Shown here piece after piece: positions 46,774 to 58,129 of a stretch of 64,000 nucleotides of DNA. Position numbers and translations under genes: made by a program. The notes beneath the pieces were generated by a model, which saw nothing but the letters and a program-made list of their open reading frames with translations, was not told where the DNA came from and did no database searches. Within the stretch, counting starts at the first letter, position 1. Every line of letters starts with the position of its first letter. This stretch comes from Hydractinia symbiolongicarpus (lineage: Eukaryota > Cnidaria > Hydrozoa > Anthoathecata > Hydractiniidae): the NCBI RefSeq assembly GCF_029227915.1, contig NC_079880.1, forward strand, positions 13,906,001 to 13,970,000, given 5' to 3'.

Positions 46774-49700
46774 TGGAAGAAATTAATTCGGTGACATTGA
46801 CCTGTACTTTTTCATTTGTTGGTGCAAAACATTACAGCTTTAATAATTTATACTTTAATTGGAGAAACTTTCGCGAACTCGCGATTTTTCGCCATTTTCG
46901 CGAAAGTTTATCTCGCGAAAATGTGCAAATTTCTTCATTCGCCAAAGTTTATCCAGTAAGCTATTTTATCATTTTTCACCAAAAACGCAAAAATACTTAG
47001 AAATCTTATTTCAAGAAAGAAAACCTAGAACATTTTCAATTATGCTAAGAATTTTGAAGTTTTTTCTAACTGAAAAATTCTTGTTCGCGTTTAAATTTGT
47101 GATCTGCAAAATACGCATGAAAAAGTTGATACATTATTTCGCATTCTTGGTATCGAATTTGGTACAATCAAAGTCGTTCCAATCTCTTCCATTAACCCAA
47201 AACCCAGAACAAAAGTGCCCCGTATGTTTCGCACAACTTTGGTTTTCATGGATGAACTTTATTTCCGAACACAGTAATTATTACATTCTCTTCGATAAGT
47301 TTTCAAGTGCAAAAAGACAATCTTAAGATGATCGAACAATTTTACGATTTAATACGATACAGAGTAAAGACTTCTATCATTTAACCGCATTTTTCGTTTT
47401 AGCGCAAAATGCTCACGCGCTTCTTTGTTAGCGCGCTAATTGTTTCAAGTAAGTATGCACTAACAAAAAATTCTTAGCTATTTTTGCTGTGGGAAAATGC
47501 AGCCTCAAGAGGTAAATTAAAAACACACTCCGTAAATCTCAAAAACAAAAAAAACACACAAACAAACACAAAAATAGTATTTGTCCAGGAAGGCAACGGA
47601 CTGACCGTCTTATTATTTAATGATTGACTAAATGCATGTCCTTTTAATAATAGCTTATTCAGTGTATTCAAAAGGGTTGCAGGTAGCTTTTTTTCGAAAA
47701 ATGCCCGCAGAACTCGATTTTTACGAAATCTCGGAATCATGGCAGAACGCAAAAAAAAGCTTAAGAAAGCCATTTTGGTTTACAAGTGATGGTTCGGGTT
47801 TGTAGGTCTTCTTTTAACACTTTTCTCTTCTAAATATTTTATTTTCTCTATGCTTTCACATGTTAAAAAGAATATATCATCACGTTTTCTAACCATAACA
47901 AAATCTTAAGATTTTGGCTACAAGCGTAGATTTTAAGGCATCATCCTGCTAAAGGTGGGTAGTTAGAGGTAGCTAGCTAGCCTCACTTATTCCTATTTTT
48001 TGAAAGTTTTATTTAGTTAAGTATATTCTTATTTATTTTTATGTCAGAGTTGTGGCTGTCTAGCTAGCTCTTTAGCTACCTCTAGCTAAAAAGTGAAAAT
48101 AGACAAATGCAGTTTGGCTATAATAATTTTTTTAATTAGTAATTCTTGTGCTGAATGCAGTTTGGTAGTTACACCTTTTACTGTAATATAAACTTTGGCG
48201 CAAGTCTGAAGTATATTGATTCAACTAGTCAGCAGTCTTGGTTAACCTGTGTTTACTAGCTAGGGTTTTTGTACCCACAATTAATTTTGCAACAACAGGT
48301 ATTAGAATGCATTTTTATTAACGATGACAATTTTGCAAATTTCAATAAATAGAATTGCTGAGTGATTTTTTATAGTTGCAGGGGGGTAATAACGGGCTGT
48401 TTCCTGTTTCTTTATTTCAAACGAAGTTGTAAAAAAGGTTTCTTGGAAAGAATATTATGCCTATACGGATGTACAACCCCCGTTACCTGCACTAATTATT
48501 ACGGAACTTACGCTGGAAAATAAAAAAAATGTTGACCGACTGTTTTTTCTATAAGGAGGTAAAATCAGGTTGTACACTGTATTTTTACTTTAGCAAAAGT
48601 TGCGGGAAAGTTGTTCTCTAAAAAATATATTACAGCCAAAACACTATAATGCTGTGTACTCCATTTACGGGATACTGCATACCTGTACTATACCAGTCCA
48701 CCTGGATTTGTTGAATATTTTACAGCTCTTCCTATACGCTCGACCACGGTACTTGTGGCATATACCAGCGAGTTTTGCGTCTAGTCTATGTGATAATAGC
48801 CGTATGTCATCTGTGTTTAAATGAATTGCTGCGTAGGTCCATTTCCGACCGACGTCGCTTGTTTCACCCGAATCATTTTACACCCGCACCGGATAAATGT
48901 TTACATAAACGACCTTTCTTTTGCGGGACTTTTTGCGTCGAGTTAATCACCGAATCAGCAGTCTTGAGTATATGTATAAACCAATCAAAAGTATTGCATT
49001 TTCTGCACCAAAGGTTAGTTCAGCAGGTTAGACTTTTATTGTCCGGATAAAAAAAACGGTGACGACGGTCATTTTGGTTTAGAAGTAATGCGGTGCTGAG
49101 TTAAGACTTGTAGGTCACTTTCTGATTTTCTTTTTAATTTTTTTTTTAATATTTGTTTTCTATATCTTAAGATAATTACATTGTCCCGTTTTTTACCCAT
49201 ATATAAATCTTAAATAAACCAATTTTAAGATTTTGTCTATGAACGAACATTTTAAGGGAGCATCCTAAAGTCAGATAGCTAGCTAGACTTATTTATTGCT
49301 TTCTCTTTAAGATTTCCCTTCAGTTTTATATTTAAGATTTTTAGTGCAAGCTTATATTATTTATTGGTGTGTTATTTTCACCAATCTGGTCTTTACGAAC
49401 CTACGCCTAAGCTTGTTGCGGCTGTTAGCTAGCAAGCTGACTGTAGGTAAAAAAAAGCAGGCAAATACAGTTGGCTGCAACGAATGCAGTTTACCTGCAC
49501 TTAAGCGCTTCACCATCCCTTTTATGCTTTATTATTGGTGACTTAATTCAGCGTTTCGACGCCGGGTTTCCTGGTTTTGGTAATATAATGTTTGAATGGT
49601 GTTTGTTTATGCAAAATTGACGTAGAGTTTTTATATTTCGCTTTGGTGCAGCACCTTTATAACCCATGGACCAAAAAGAATTTTTTCAAAAAATGTACGA

Positions 49701-50109
49701 TATTAATGATATTTCAACGACAGAATTTTCTTTAAGAATCTGATTATTGGCTAATTACTGATCACGTTGGTGATCATGAGAATTGCTTGATAGGAAATTT
49801 AATTCTCCTTCATATAAGCATGTATTTTAAAGTCCGGAATAGTGTTGGTTGCTGAGAATCATCTGAACTGTTTGGTCTCGACAGCCTTAAGACAGTACAT
49901 GTCCAAAGATGTTTTTTAAGATAATTTTAATATCTGACGCTAAATTAAATCGTATGTGCGTATTGGTTGCAAAGATAGATAACTGCTCTAGTTTATAGCC
50001 CTGTATTGAATCTGCATATCTTTTTAGTGTTGGCTGCCTCCAATTGTTAATTTCTGAACTATCTGTTTAGGCTCTTTTAAGAGCAAACGTTATTAATTTC
50101 AACGTAGAT
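46774..50109. other. intergenic with old direct duplication
   Basis: No convincing gene. The segment at about 47770-48120 recurs in degraded form at about 49065-49490 (shared CATTTTGGTTTA, TTAAGATTTTG and GCATCCT blocks in the same order). A CGCG palindromic word cluster lies at 46860-46955. The stretch 48840-48960 is GC-richer than its surroundings but has no splice or coding support. Confidence 0.5.
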
Positions 50110-50440
50110 TACTTCAAGAAATTTGTTATTATGATTATTATTATTATTGGAATTATTTACCAAGAATAGCCTCTTCAGTTCTTATTGCTATTAACCAAAG
50201 TCCTGTAAAGGCGATCCTAGTGCATTTAATGCGACATATGTTGAGCTACATGTGTCGTGCAAGCACAGCAGTCGCTTAAGATATCAATCCTATTCTCACG
50301 TTGAAAGCTTATCAGAAAGGAAAGATTTACACTTTCGTAGTCTCTGGCATGACTCGGCACGTGTTTAGACTCAAGACCTTCTGGACTGGAAACGAACGAT
50401 CTACCACAAAGCTACCAGTCGGTTATCAGACTACAAGACG
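50110..50440 (-). mobile_element. tRNA-derived SINE family, copy c
   Basis: Shares ordered blocks with 5040-5290 (GATATCAATCCTATTCTCA in both) and 7715-7960 (TCCTAG-GATTTAATGC and TTGAGCTACA). On the minus strand the head at about 50430-50370 has A-box-like GGTAGCTTTGTGGTAGATCG and B-box-like GGTCTTGAGTC, as expected of a tRNA-derived promoter. Confidence 0.6.
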
Positions 50441-51399
50441 GTAGCTTTTAACGGACATTAAATTTGTTTTTTATTTTGTTTTGAATTATTATTAGACATA
50501 TCGCCTATAATCAGGCAAAAGCTTTGAGTTAGCCAGTATTCTTAGTTTTAATAAACAATACACTGAAGTAAAGGAGCAAAAGACAAAATTGCAGCCATTC
50601 GTACTTAGTATCGGCGAGATGTTTATATCCAATGGTTAGTGGTTCCGGTACGAAGAGCATTGACGGAGATCTATTATGTTTATTTAGTATTTTTCGTTGC
50701 AAAAAAAGAACAACAAAATTGTTTCTAAGGCTGAATGTGTATTTTCCTGAAATCTTCGTGTCCGTGCGTGTGTACTCATGTATGAAGATTTAAATTTTCA
50801 TCACGTTATCACGTCTTATCAAGCTTACCCTCGGTCGGTGAGAACACGCCCCTTGAAACAGGTACGGGACAAAGCGAATATACATACGAACTCGTTAATT
50901 TTTTTTTCTTCTTTTTTCTTCCTACATTGAGGATGAGGCTCCTCTTATACATTATGCGATTTTTACCAATAACAAACAAAGTTTTTAAGTTTGAGGAAAA
51001 TATAAAATTGTGAATATATCACAAGCTTATAAGAAAATCACCTTTATATATGCATCGTTGTTGCAGCAAAGCGTCCACAAAAAAAGTTAAAGAAATGATT
51101 ATTACTGCATTCCCGAATGTAAACTTACACGAAGCCAAAAGGTCAAGAGTGAAGACATGGATATCTTTATTTTAATCTCCAGCAAAATAATGACAGGCGT
51201 AATTGCAATTTCACCTTATCAAAGAATTCTGGTTATAGACGAAACTCAAAAAGGAAATTCCTCTTTCGCTAAAGAGGGAGTTCAATAAGTAAACTCAAAT
51301 AATATTTTGTACTAACGTACATGGAAGCTGGATGTTAAATGTAGAATGACAGAGCTTTACAATGCTTGGAGAGTTGAGAAATAAACGTTTACACAAGTA
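50441..51399. other. intergenic, nothing recognised
   Basis: AT-rich DNA between the SINE and the start of the tRNA-bearing repeats. No open frame, RNA or element boundary I can support. Confidence 0.5.
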
Positions 51400-51819
51400 G
51401 TTAATAAAATATAAGTTTAAATCGTTATTTTGTTCAAGCAATTGTCAAGTCCTTGGTTCCTGAAAAAGATTGTACAATCTAAGAGTTTATTTATTAAGTT
51501 TTTGCTTTGTCATTATTAATTTGTAATGAGTTTTCATGTAACGTTCTGTGGTCTTGTGGCGTATAATCAAATTCTGTAGAGATGTGTCTCTCATTTTGTT
51601 CTCTATCTGACCTTTTTATTATAGCCTGGTCAACTATTTTTACCACTAAAAAATTGGAACAATTCATTTATTTGCTTTAAAAGAGATAGCTGACTTATAT
51701 AAAGAATTTCTTCGCCAAAAAGTCTAGTATAAAAAAACCTCCTACACCAGCAATGTTAAATTTCTTTAAAGCTCCATCTTTTGCCTCGCTTTCACGTAAC
51801 TCAAAACATTATTTGCGCG

Positions 51820-51876
51820 AACTCGTAACCTGCAGCTTATAATACCGTTGCGCTACCAATTGCGCTAACCGAGCTG
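51820..51876 (-). repeat. degenerate tRNA-like remnant in unit 1
   Basis: Reads ACTCGTAACCTGCAGCTTAT then ATACCGTTGCGCTACC...CGAGC, matching the tRNA-like copies but with the T-arm and 3' acceptor replaced. It lies 123 bp before the better copy at 51999-52070, so unit 1 carries two. Confidence 0.6.
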
Positions 51877-51998
51877 TTTGTAGAAGTTACAACGTACTTT
51901 AATAAATAAATATTTTAAAGGTCAAGCACTGTTGATTTCATTTGCTTAATGAGGGATATGTCAACGGTCATGGTTTTCTGCTTGTTTTAAAACTATTT

Positions 51999-52070
51999 GG
52001 TCAGTATGAGACTCGAACTCACAACCTGCGGCTTATCATACCGTCGCGCTACCGATTGCGCCAACCGAGC
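51999..52070 (-). tRNA. tRNA-like gene, anticodon GAT, acceptor stem mismatched
   Basis: 72 nt with canonical arm lengths and the same interior as the three intact copies. The 3' acceptor strand reads ACTGACC where the others have ACTGAGC, which breaks one pair with the GCTCGGT 5' strand. Probably a decaying copy. Confidence 0.45.
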
Positions 52071-53520
52071 TGTTTAACATATTGTGCTTTATCAAAGTAA
52101 TCTTTTATGTACTACGGGTGGATTTGCTAGATGATTATTGTGTTAAGAGGTGAAAGGTCAAACGGAAAATTACAACATCATACTATAGAAACAAGATGAA
52201 GTTAAAAAAAACACATAGTGTAACAGAAACTAAAATAATGCTGCTAAATAATGCTGCTAGTTATTATTAAACCATTTTTATATCGTTTATACTGTTCGCG
52301 AAACATTAAAAAATTATAGCATGTGAGGAGAGCGATAAAATCTTTTTCTGACGATTGTTTACATCTGAATCCCCCCTTCCCATGTTTCGTTGTTATTATA
52401 AACTGTATAAATGTTTCTTGCAGTTTTAAGAGGGACCTGTTAGAAGTGGAGAAGATATTTCTAAGTATTTTAACCCAGATGAAATTTTCAGTTATACAAT
52501 CTGTTTCAGGAACCATGAACTTGACTAATAGTGGAATAAAATAGCGATTTAAACCAGGTTTCTGGCACAGCAGCCCAGCGGAAAGATGGAAAAATAATGT
52601 TGTGTAATTATACTGTAGTATTTTTTATATATTTGATAACATTGGATTAAGAGGAGAAAACCAAGGAGAATCAATCTAGAACATGCTATAAATAGCATTT
52701 ATTTTCTCCCATCACTCAAAAGAAGTTGCTAAAAAACACTTATAATACTGTAAATTCGGGATGGAAACCAGAATAGGGCTTCTAAACAATATAAAAACAT
52801 TATGACGAACTGTAAATCTATAAAAGAAAGAAGTAATGCAATTCAAAATTATAACTTTTTGTTTCACAAAACATCTAAATTGAATATAAGTTTGAATGTT
52901 TAACTGAATAAAAGTCTCGAAGATTTCCTGTCGCAGCATATGTCGTCATGTATGTTAAATCTTTAAATATTTGTTATGTTAACATGATTCATCACGCTTA
53001 TCCTCGGTAGGTAGTTTCACGATCTTTCACGGAAAGCTAATTACCAACACTAAATTAACATACGAGCTTCACCCTCGTCCCTAGGGTTTTTTGACTTTTT
53101 GATATGGAAGATGACGTAGAAAAATACCCCGGTATCGCTGACCGGATTTTGAAAGATGATTGGCTTTCACATTTTTGCATAATTATGATGATATTTTTCC
53201 TTAGTCAGCACTTTTCAGGTTATTAATAATGGTGCATGAAGACGTGATCAATCAGTTTTGTAAACAAAACTTTATAAAACCAGTAAATATTACAAAAAGC
53301 GTTTTGGTGGTGCTTTGTTAGATTGACTCAGTCCTGGTGCTGCGTTGTACATTAAGAAAGAATAGTATACTGTTGAAATAAAAAAGAACAAACCTGTCTT
53401 TTATAAAGTATTTGTAGCTAGCTAGCTAAAACAAGGTTGTTAATATGCTTAGCACGTAGCACGTAGCAGGTGATAAAAAACCTACTGCAGACGTGCTGAT
53501 AACAGCTATCTTTATGTATT

Positions 53521-53815
53521 TTAGCTAGGTACTTTGTTTACATTTAGCTAGCTATTAGCTAGCTCAACGTTTGCAAGTTACAATTAGATGCACAAAAATG
53601 AATCCTACAAATATGTATATTTCTGGGGAGCCTACTTATCAAATATTTACTTAAGGAATTTATTTAAGAAAAAGAAGAAGGTGGGATCTTAGCGTCTCTG
53701 AAAAATCCATAAATTTCAGTAATACCCTACCATTCGAATACGGCTGAGGTATTAGAACCCACTCGCAGCTTAAAAAGTCCTGATTATAAAAGGTCTCCTA
53801 AATTCTCCTCAAATG
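53521..53815. repeat. direct repeat R1, copy 1
   Basis: About 295 bp that recurs at 56096-56389 with roughly 10 percent divergence by eye. It starts in a TAGCTAGG-like run and includes TCCTACAAATATGTATATTTCTGGGG and TATTAGAACCCACTCGCAGC blocks. No coding content. Confidence 0.85.
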
Positions 53816-54083
53816 CCCTCATTTTTCTATAAAGTTTAGGTTTTCTTCTTAAAAAATCTTAAAAAAAAATAACATTTGATTATTTTCTATATATGGTAGT
53901 TTTTTTATTTTGAATCACCACAACTTGTGGTTCTTGTGGCCTGCAAATACCTATATTTTGTAAGAAAATACTGAGATGCCAGTCTGTGTGTTCCTTCATT
54001 TTTACAAGTGCAAGCTTTTCGCCTTAAATCTCCTCAATTTTGTTAATAAAAGCTCCGTAAAAATGACAAAAATATGTTTCAGA

Positions 54084-54660
54084 ATTGGTTATAAGTTCGA
54101 GTCTTATACTAAACAAATAATTTTAAAACAAGCAGGAAGACATGATTTTGTCTGCCTGCTTTTCTCCAGTAAATATCGACTATAATTTTCTACATCGATT
54201 TTCTTAACTTATTGCGAAATGTGTTAAGGTAAAAGGAGGGGAAAGATAACAAGCTTTGAACAAACTTAACATGGTCAATGTAGAAGGACTTATAATACTT
54301 GACTGGTTGTTTACTTTTTAACCAAGAAATAATCAATGTGGCCTTTCCTAATGAAAATACTCAGAACGAATGTGATAGGCTTGTAATCTTTTTTGCGTTA
54401 AACATTTATTTCAATTCGTCAAAGCTGAACAATCGTGAAGGAAGTCTTTAGAAAATTGAGTTATCTCTTTTTAATCAAATAGAAAAACATTTCTAAATTT
54501 TCAGTGGTAAAAAGCTAACCAAGCTATAATAAAAACGTTGGATACCTTATCTTTAGACACCTTAAATCCCGCACGGCTGTTTCACAAGCAATTTCAACAA
54601 AACTGGTTTTGCTCAGATCTAGTAGTTAGGCGATAACACTGCGTTTTAAAAGAAGACCGG
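54084..54660. repeat. left arm of a large inverted repeat
   Basis: Reverse complement of about 58130-59165 with an extra roughly 450 bp in the latter. The arm begins with a plus-strand tRNA T-arm remnant (AAGTTCGAGTCTTATAC at about 54090) and contains the TAGAAGGACTTATAATACTTGACT and AAAACGTTGGATACCTTA blocks. It is a member of the macro-repeat family in opposite orientation. Confidence 0.75.
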
Positions 54661-55009
54661 AGTCTAAAAGCGAATTTTAGAGAAATTTCAACCCTTCAAA
54701 GCCAATAATTTGTTAATAAAAGCCATTGACAAATTTTTCCCAGTTCCAGATTGTTGGTCATGTTACGTGCCACAGAAGCAGCGCAAAATCACCCAAACAC
54801 AGTTTCTATACCTACTTAGCGTGCACCCAATGCATTTGTGACACGTCCAATGCTTGCAATCCTTTCTTATGCTAAACTAAAGTCAAATTTTATGCTTTTG
54901 ATGACTCCATAGAGAAAGTGCTGACAGAAGAAAAAATTTATTGCCGCCAATTTGTTCCTTTTGTGACGCACTATAAGTGTTCCAAGTTTGATTCAATGTG
55001 GACTAGACG

Positions 55010-55130
55010 GGAAAGTTTTCCAAATTACTGTTGTGAATTCTCTAATTATATTGTTTGTTAAACACATGTCATAACTATTTCATTCCTTGTGAGAGGCGGT
55101 CAATTTAATGCTTGCTCTGATTTATTAGTA
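55010..55130. repeat. inverted copy of the 63150-63230 block
   Basis: The reverse complement contains AAGCATTAAATTGACC and AATAGTTATGACATGTGTTTAA, matching 63155-63225 and, more loosely, 55920-55975. It is part of the transposon-like mosaic. Confidence 0.65.
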
Positions 55131-55225
55131 TCAGACCATGGATTTAATAGAAGAAAGCAATAAAATATAGCAATCTTTTATATTTAGGGAAAAATCAAGT
55201 TTTTCTACTTGTTTTAAAACTATTT

Positions 55226-55297
55226 GCTCAGTATGAGACTCGAACTCACAACCTGCGGCTTATCATACCGTCGCGCTACCGATTGCGCCAACCGAGC
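55226..55297 (-). tRNA. tRNA-like gene, cloverleaf intact, anticodon GAT (Ile-type)
   Basis: Folds as a full tRNA: 7-bp acceptor (GCTCGGT with ACTGAGC, one G-T), 4-bp D stem (GCGC/GCGC), anticodon stem ACGGT/GCCGC with an A-C mismatch at 27-43, loop ATGATAA giving GAT, variable loop of 5, T stem GTGAG/CTCAT, loop TTCGAGT. A TTTT run begins 6-7 bases after the 3' end, a possible pol III terminator. A-box TGGCGCAATCGG and B-box AGTTCGAGTCT are good. Its sequence is close to animal elongator tRNA-Met apart from the anticodon. It could instead be the head of a SINE. Confidence 0.55.
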
Positions 55298-55639
55298 TGC
55301 TTAACATGTTGTGCTTTGTCAAAGTGTTTTAAAGCATGAATAAGTGGTTATGCCAGAAGACCAATGTGACTAATAGGTGAAAGGTCAAACAAAAGAAATC
55401 ACGTCACATAATTTTACGGAGTATTAAATCAAAGGGTAGTATTGTATATCATTATACCATGATGAAGACAAGATAAAGTTTCAAAAAATTATTCAATTAA
55501 AGATGAAAAATTAAAATAAGCTGCAAATTAAGGGGAAATTCTTATGTACAAGTTTTTGATATAGCAGGTTTAAAGTATACCAATATGTTGGCGAAAAGTT
55601 TGATTACGCTTAGGGTTAATTTTGTTTAAAATTTTGCTG

Positions 55640-56066
55640 TTTGTCGAACATTTAATTATTGTGCACAACATCAACTAATAAAAACACAACAGTGATAGCT
55701 AAGGAAAACATGCCAAATCTCGCAATACAAAATGTATGGTTTGTTATTATTGCATATGCAGAAACAATGCAAAAGTATCATACAAACTTAGATTGGTTTA
55801 ATCAGTACCATTTTATCATGTTGAAGTAAATTTAGTATTTATCTCCTGTCCATTTACAGTTACCAACTACATTACGATGCACGTTATACAATCAAATGAT
55901 TCATGTGGAAACTAATATAGCAGAGAAAGCATTAAATTGACCTCTACTCACAGGAAAAATTTGTTATGTTTAACGAACAATAAAGTTCTACAGGACCTGG
56001 TGAGTGCAGTGGACAGAGGTCAGTCTCATAATCTGAAAGTGAGTTAGATTCTCACACTGGTATAGT
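55640..56066. repeat. repeat segment R2 with tRNA-Met-like relic
   Basis: Block 55640-55880 is the reverse complement of about 63600-63860, and 55870-56066 matches 63110-63297 in the same direction. The end (55996-56066, plus strand) reads as a worn tRNA with GGTCAGTCTCATAATCTGAA and GAGTTAGATTCTCAC, i.e. an elongator tRNA-Met anticodon arm (CAT) and T-arm. Confidence 0.65.
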
Positions 56067-56095
56067 ACTTTGATAATTTCTAACATATTTATGTA

Positions 56096-56389
56096 TTTTA
56101 GCTTGGTGCTTTGTTCACATTTAGCTAGTTACTAGCTAGCTCAAGGTTTGCAAATTACAATCAGATGCTCAAGAATAAATCCTACAAATATGTATATTTC
56201 TGGGGAACCTATTTATCAAATATTTACTTAAAGAATTTTTTCAAGAAAAAGAAGAAAGGGAATCTTAGCGTCTCTAAAAAATCCATAAATTTCAGTAATA
56301 CGCTATCATTCGAATACGCTTAAGGTATTAGAACCCACTCGCAGCTTAAAAAGTCCTGATTATAAAAGATCTCCTAAATTCTCTTCAAA
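56096..56389. repeat. direct repeat R1, copy 2
   Basis: Second copy of the 53521-53815 sequence, 2575 bp downstream in the same orientation. Begins directly after the tRNA-Met-like relic. Confidence 0.85.
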
Positions 56390-56399
56390 AACAGATTTA

Positions 56400-58129
56400 G
56401 GCCAATGATCACAAAAATATGACATCATGGCTTCAATTTGAAAAAACAACAGTAATAAAGTATTCTTTTATAGTAAGGTGTTGGCATTTTTGTTGTGGTT
56501 AACTGGTCGTTTTACTGGTCTGACTTGGGATTTTGAACAACTAAAAACCTTTCCTGTTCATTTTAATTAGCATATGAGATAGATCGTTCAATCTTTTGCA
56601 ATCAAAAATGCTAACATAAAGTTCCTAATGAGGAAAGAAGGATGATTATTGGATAATTAATAAAGATATTGAAATTCCAAATAGATAAAAAAGCTTGTTT
56701 CTCATATTTATAAAGATATTCCATGCTACGGATGATTTTACATTATAGAGTGGATGGGCTACGAACAGTGCTAAAGATGGTAGTAAAAAATTAATGTAGG
56801 ACAAGTTTTCTAAGTTGTTGTGAAATTGGTTTTTATTTTATTATTTTTTTATTTTTTAATATATACTTAGTAAATTTACCCTTCTCTCTCACATTTGTTT
56901 GGATATAGTCTGTTTGGGTGTGTTTGTAATCTTCTCTGTCTATTATATAAATATTTTTCTATTGAATAGTTTTCTACTTTTTAACATATCTATCTATGGT
57001 AATTTTAGAGCATATTTTATATATAATTTATTTTTTTAAATCTAAAAATCAAGATATACAGTTAATACATGTCTTCTGTTATGAAAGTCAAGTTAAACTC
57101 ATTAGAGTAATTTTTTTTCTTTTTGAAAACTCTCTCAAAAAAGTTTTAAACCATTACTTTTATATTTTAAACAGGACACATATTTATAGCAGTTTTTTAA
57201 AACTGAAATGTACATATCCTGTATAAATATTCTGATAAATAAAAAAAAAAGATAAGTTTATATATTATCGTTAAAAATGTTAGTAGCATTAATAATGATT
57301 TGATTGCATAATAATCGAAGTTTTTGAACCAGTCATGATTCTATTACTATTAATTTCTACTCGTTCATACAGGCATTAAGGTTAGTTTGCTACCTACATC
57401 GCCTGAAAACAACAATAATGAAAAATCCTGCCTTTGACATATCCGATTAAAGTCCACTACGGTATTTTTCTGCTTGTGATTTTTCTCGAATTCTGCGGGA
57501 TTTGCATTCCTCAACTAGTTAATGATATTATTATGCATTGGTTCAACGGCTGTTTTGCCGAAACAGGCGAAAGGTGACTTGACAGAAAAATTCAGGACCG
57601 TGAATGTAACCATGTTTGTTCATGCTTAATTTTTATTAAGTTTTTAATTTTCTTAGTGTGGTCCCATGTCTAACAAATATATTCTCTCATTTTGTTCTCT
57701 GCCTATTACTTTTATTATTATCAGCCTCGTGGTGCGGTCTGTTTGTCAAAAAGCTCAATTTTTACACAAATTTCATTCCAACTCCAGTGGACCATAACTC
57801 AAGAACAAACTAGGTGCTAAATCCAGGCTACCGCCAAAGGGGCACTGTCCCCCGGACCCCCCCTGACAAGCCACTTGGCTGTTCACTTCAGTTTAGCACA
57901 AAAAATATGGCAAGGCTTAGATGTGTTGCTAATGCAACGGGCGCACGCTATGTAGGTGTGCGGTAACGAAAAACTCTATTTGGGTCATTTTGCGCTGCTT
58001 TGGTGGCCCGTTACATGACTAAAATTTCGTACTTAACAAAATTTGCGGTTATATTTTTTGAACAAATTATTGACTTCGAAGGGCCGAAATTATACCAAAA
58101 CGGTTTTCTTTTTAAAAGGCGTTGTTTTG
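56400..58129. other. intergenic, no gene seen
   Basis: AT-rich. It begins with a block (about 56402-56455) that is also found near 63325-63385. Around 57820-57960 the DNA becomes GC-richer with GGGCAC, CCCCCGGACCCCCCC and GGGCGCACGC words. No coding signal that I trust. Confidence 0.45.

Larger units (their letters stand above)
51420..52960. repeat. tRNA-bearing macro-repeat, unit 1
   Basis: Starts with a TATTTTGTTCAAG-AATTGTCAAGTCCTTGG block also found at 60345. Continues with an ACTATTTTTACCACTAAAAA-like block, the tRNA-like sequence, a CGATTGTTTACATCTGAATCCCCC-like block, a CTAAACAATATAAAAACA-like block and ends near GTCGTCATGTATG. The same order is seen in 58560-60280, so the unit is about 1.6-1.7 kb. 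Confidence 0.7.

Noticed and set aside
46859-47326. 155-codon plus-strand frame after the J-like gene
   Set aside because: It starts in a CGCG palindromic repeat and then reads AT-rich sequence with Phe/Lys-rich composition. No splice or domain support.
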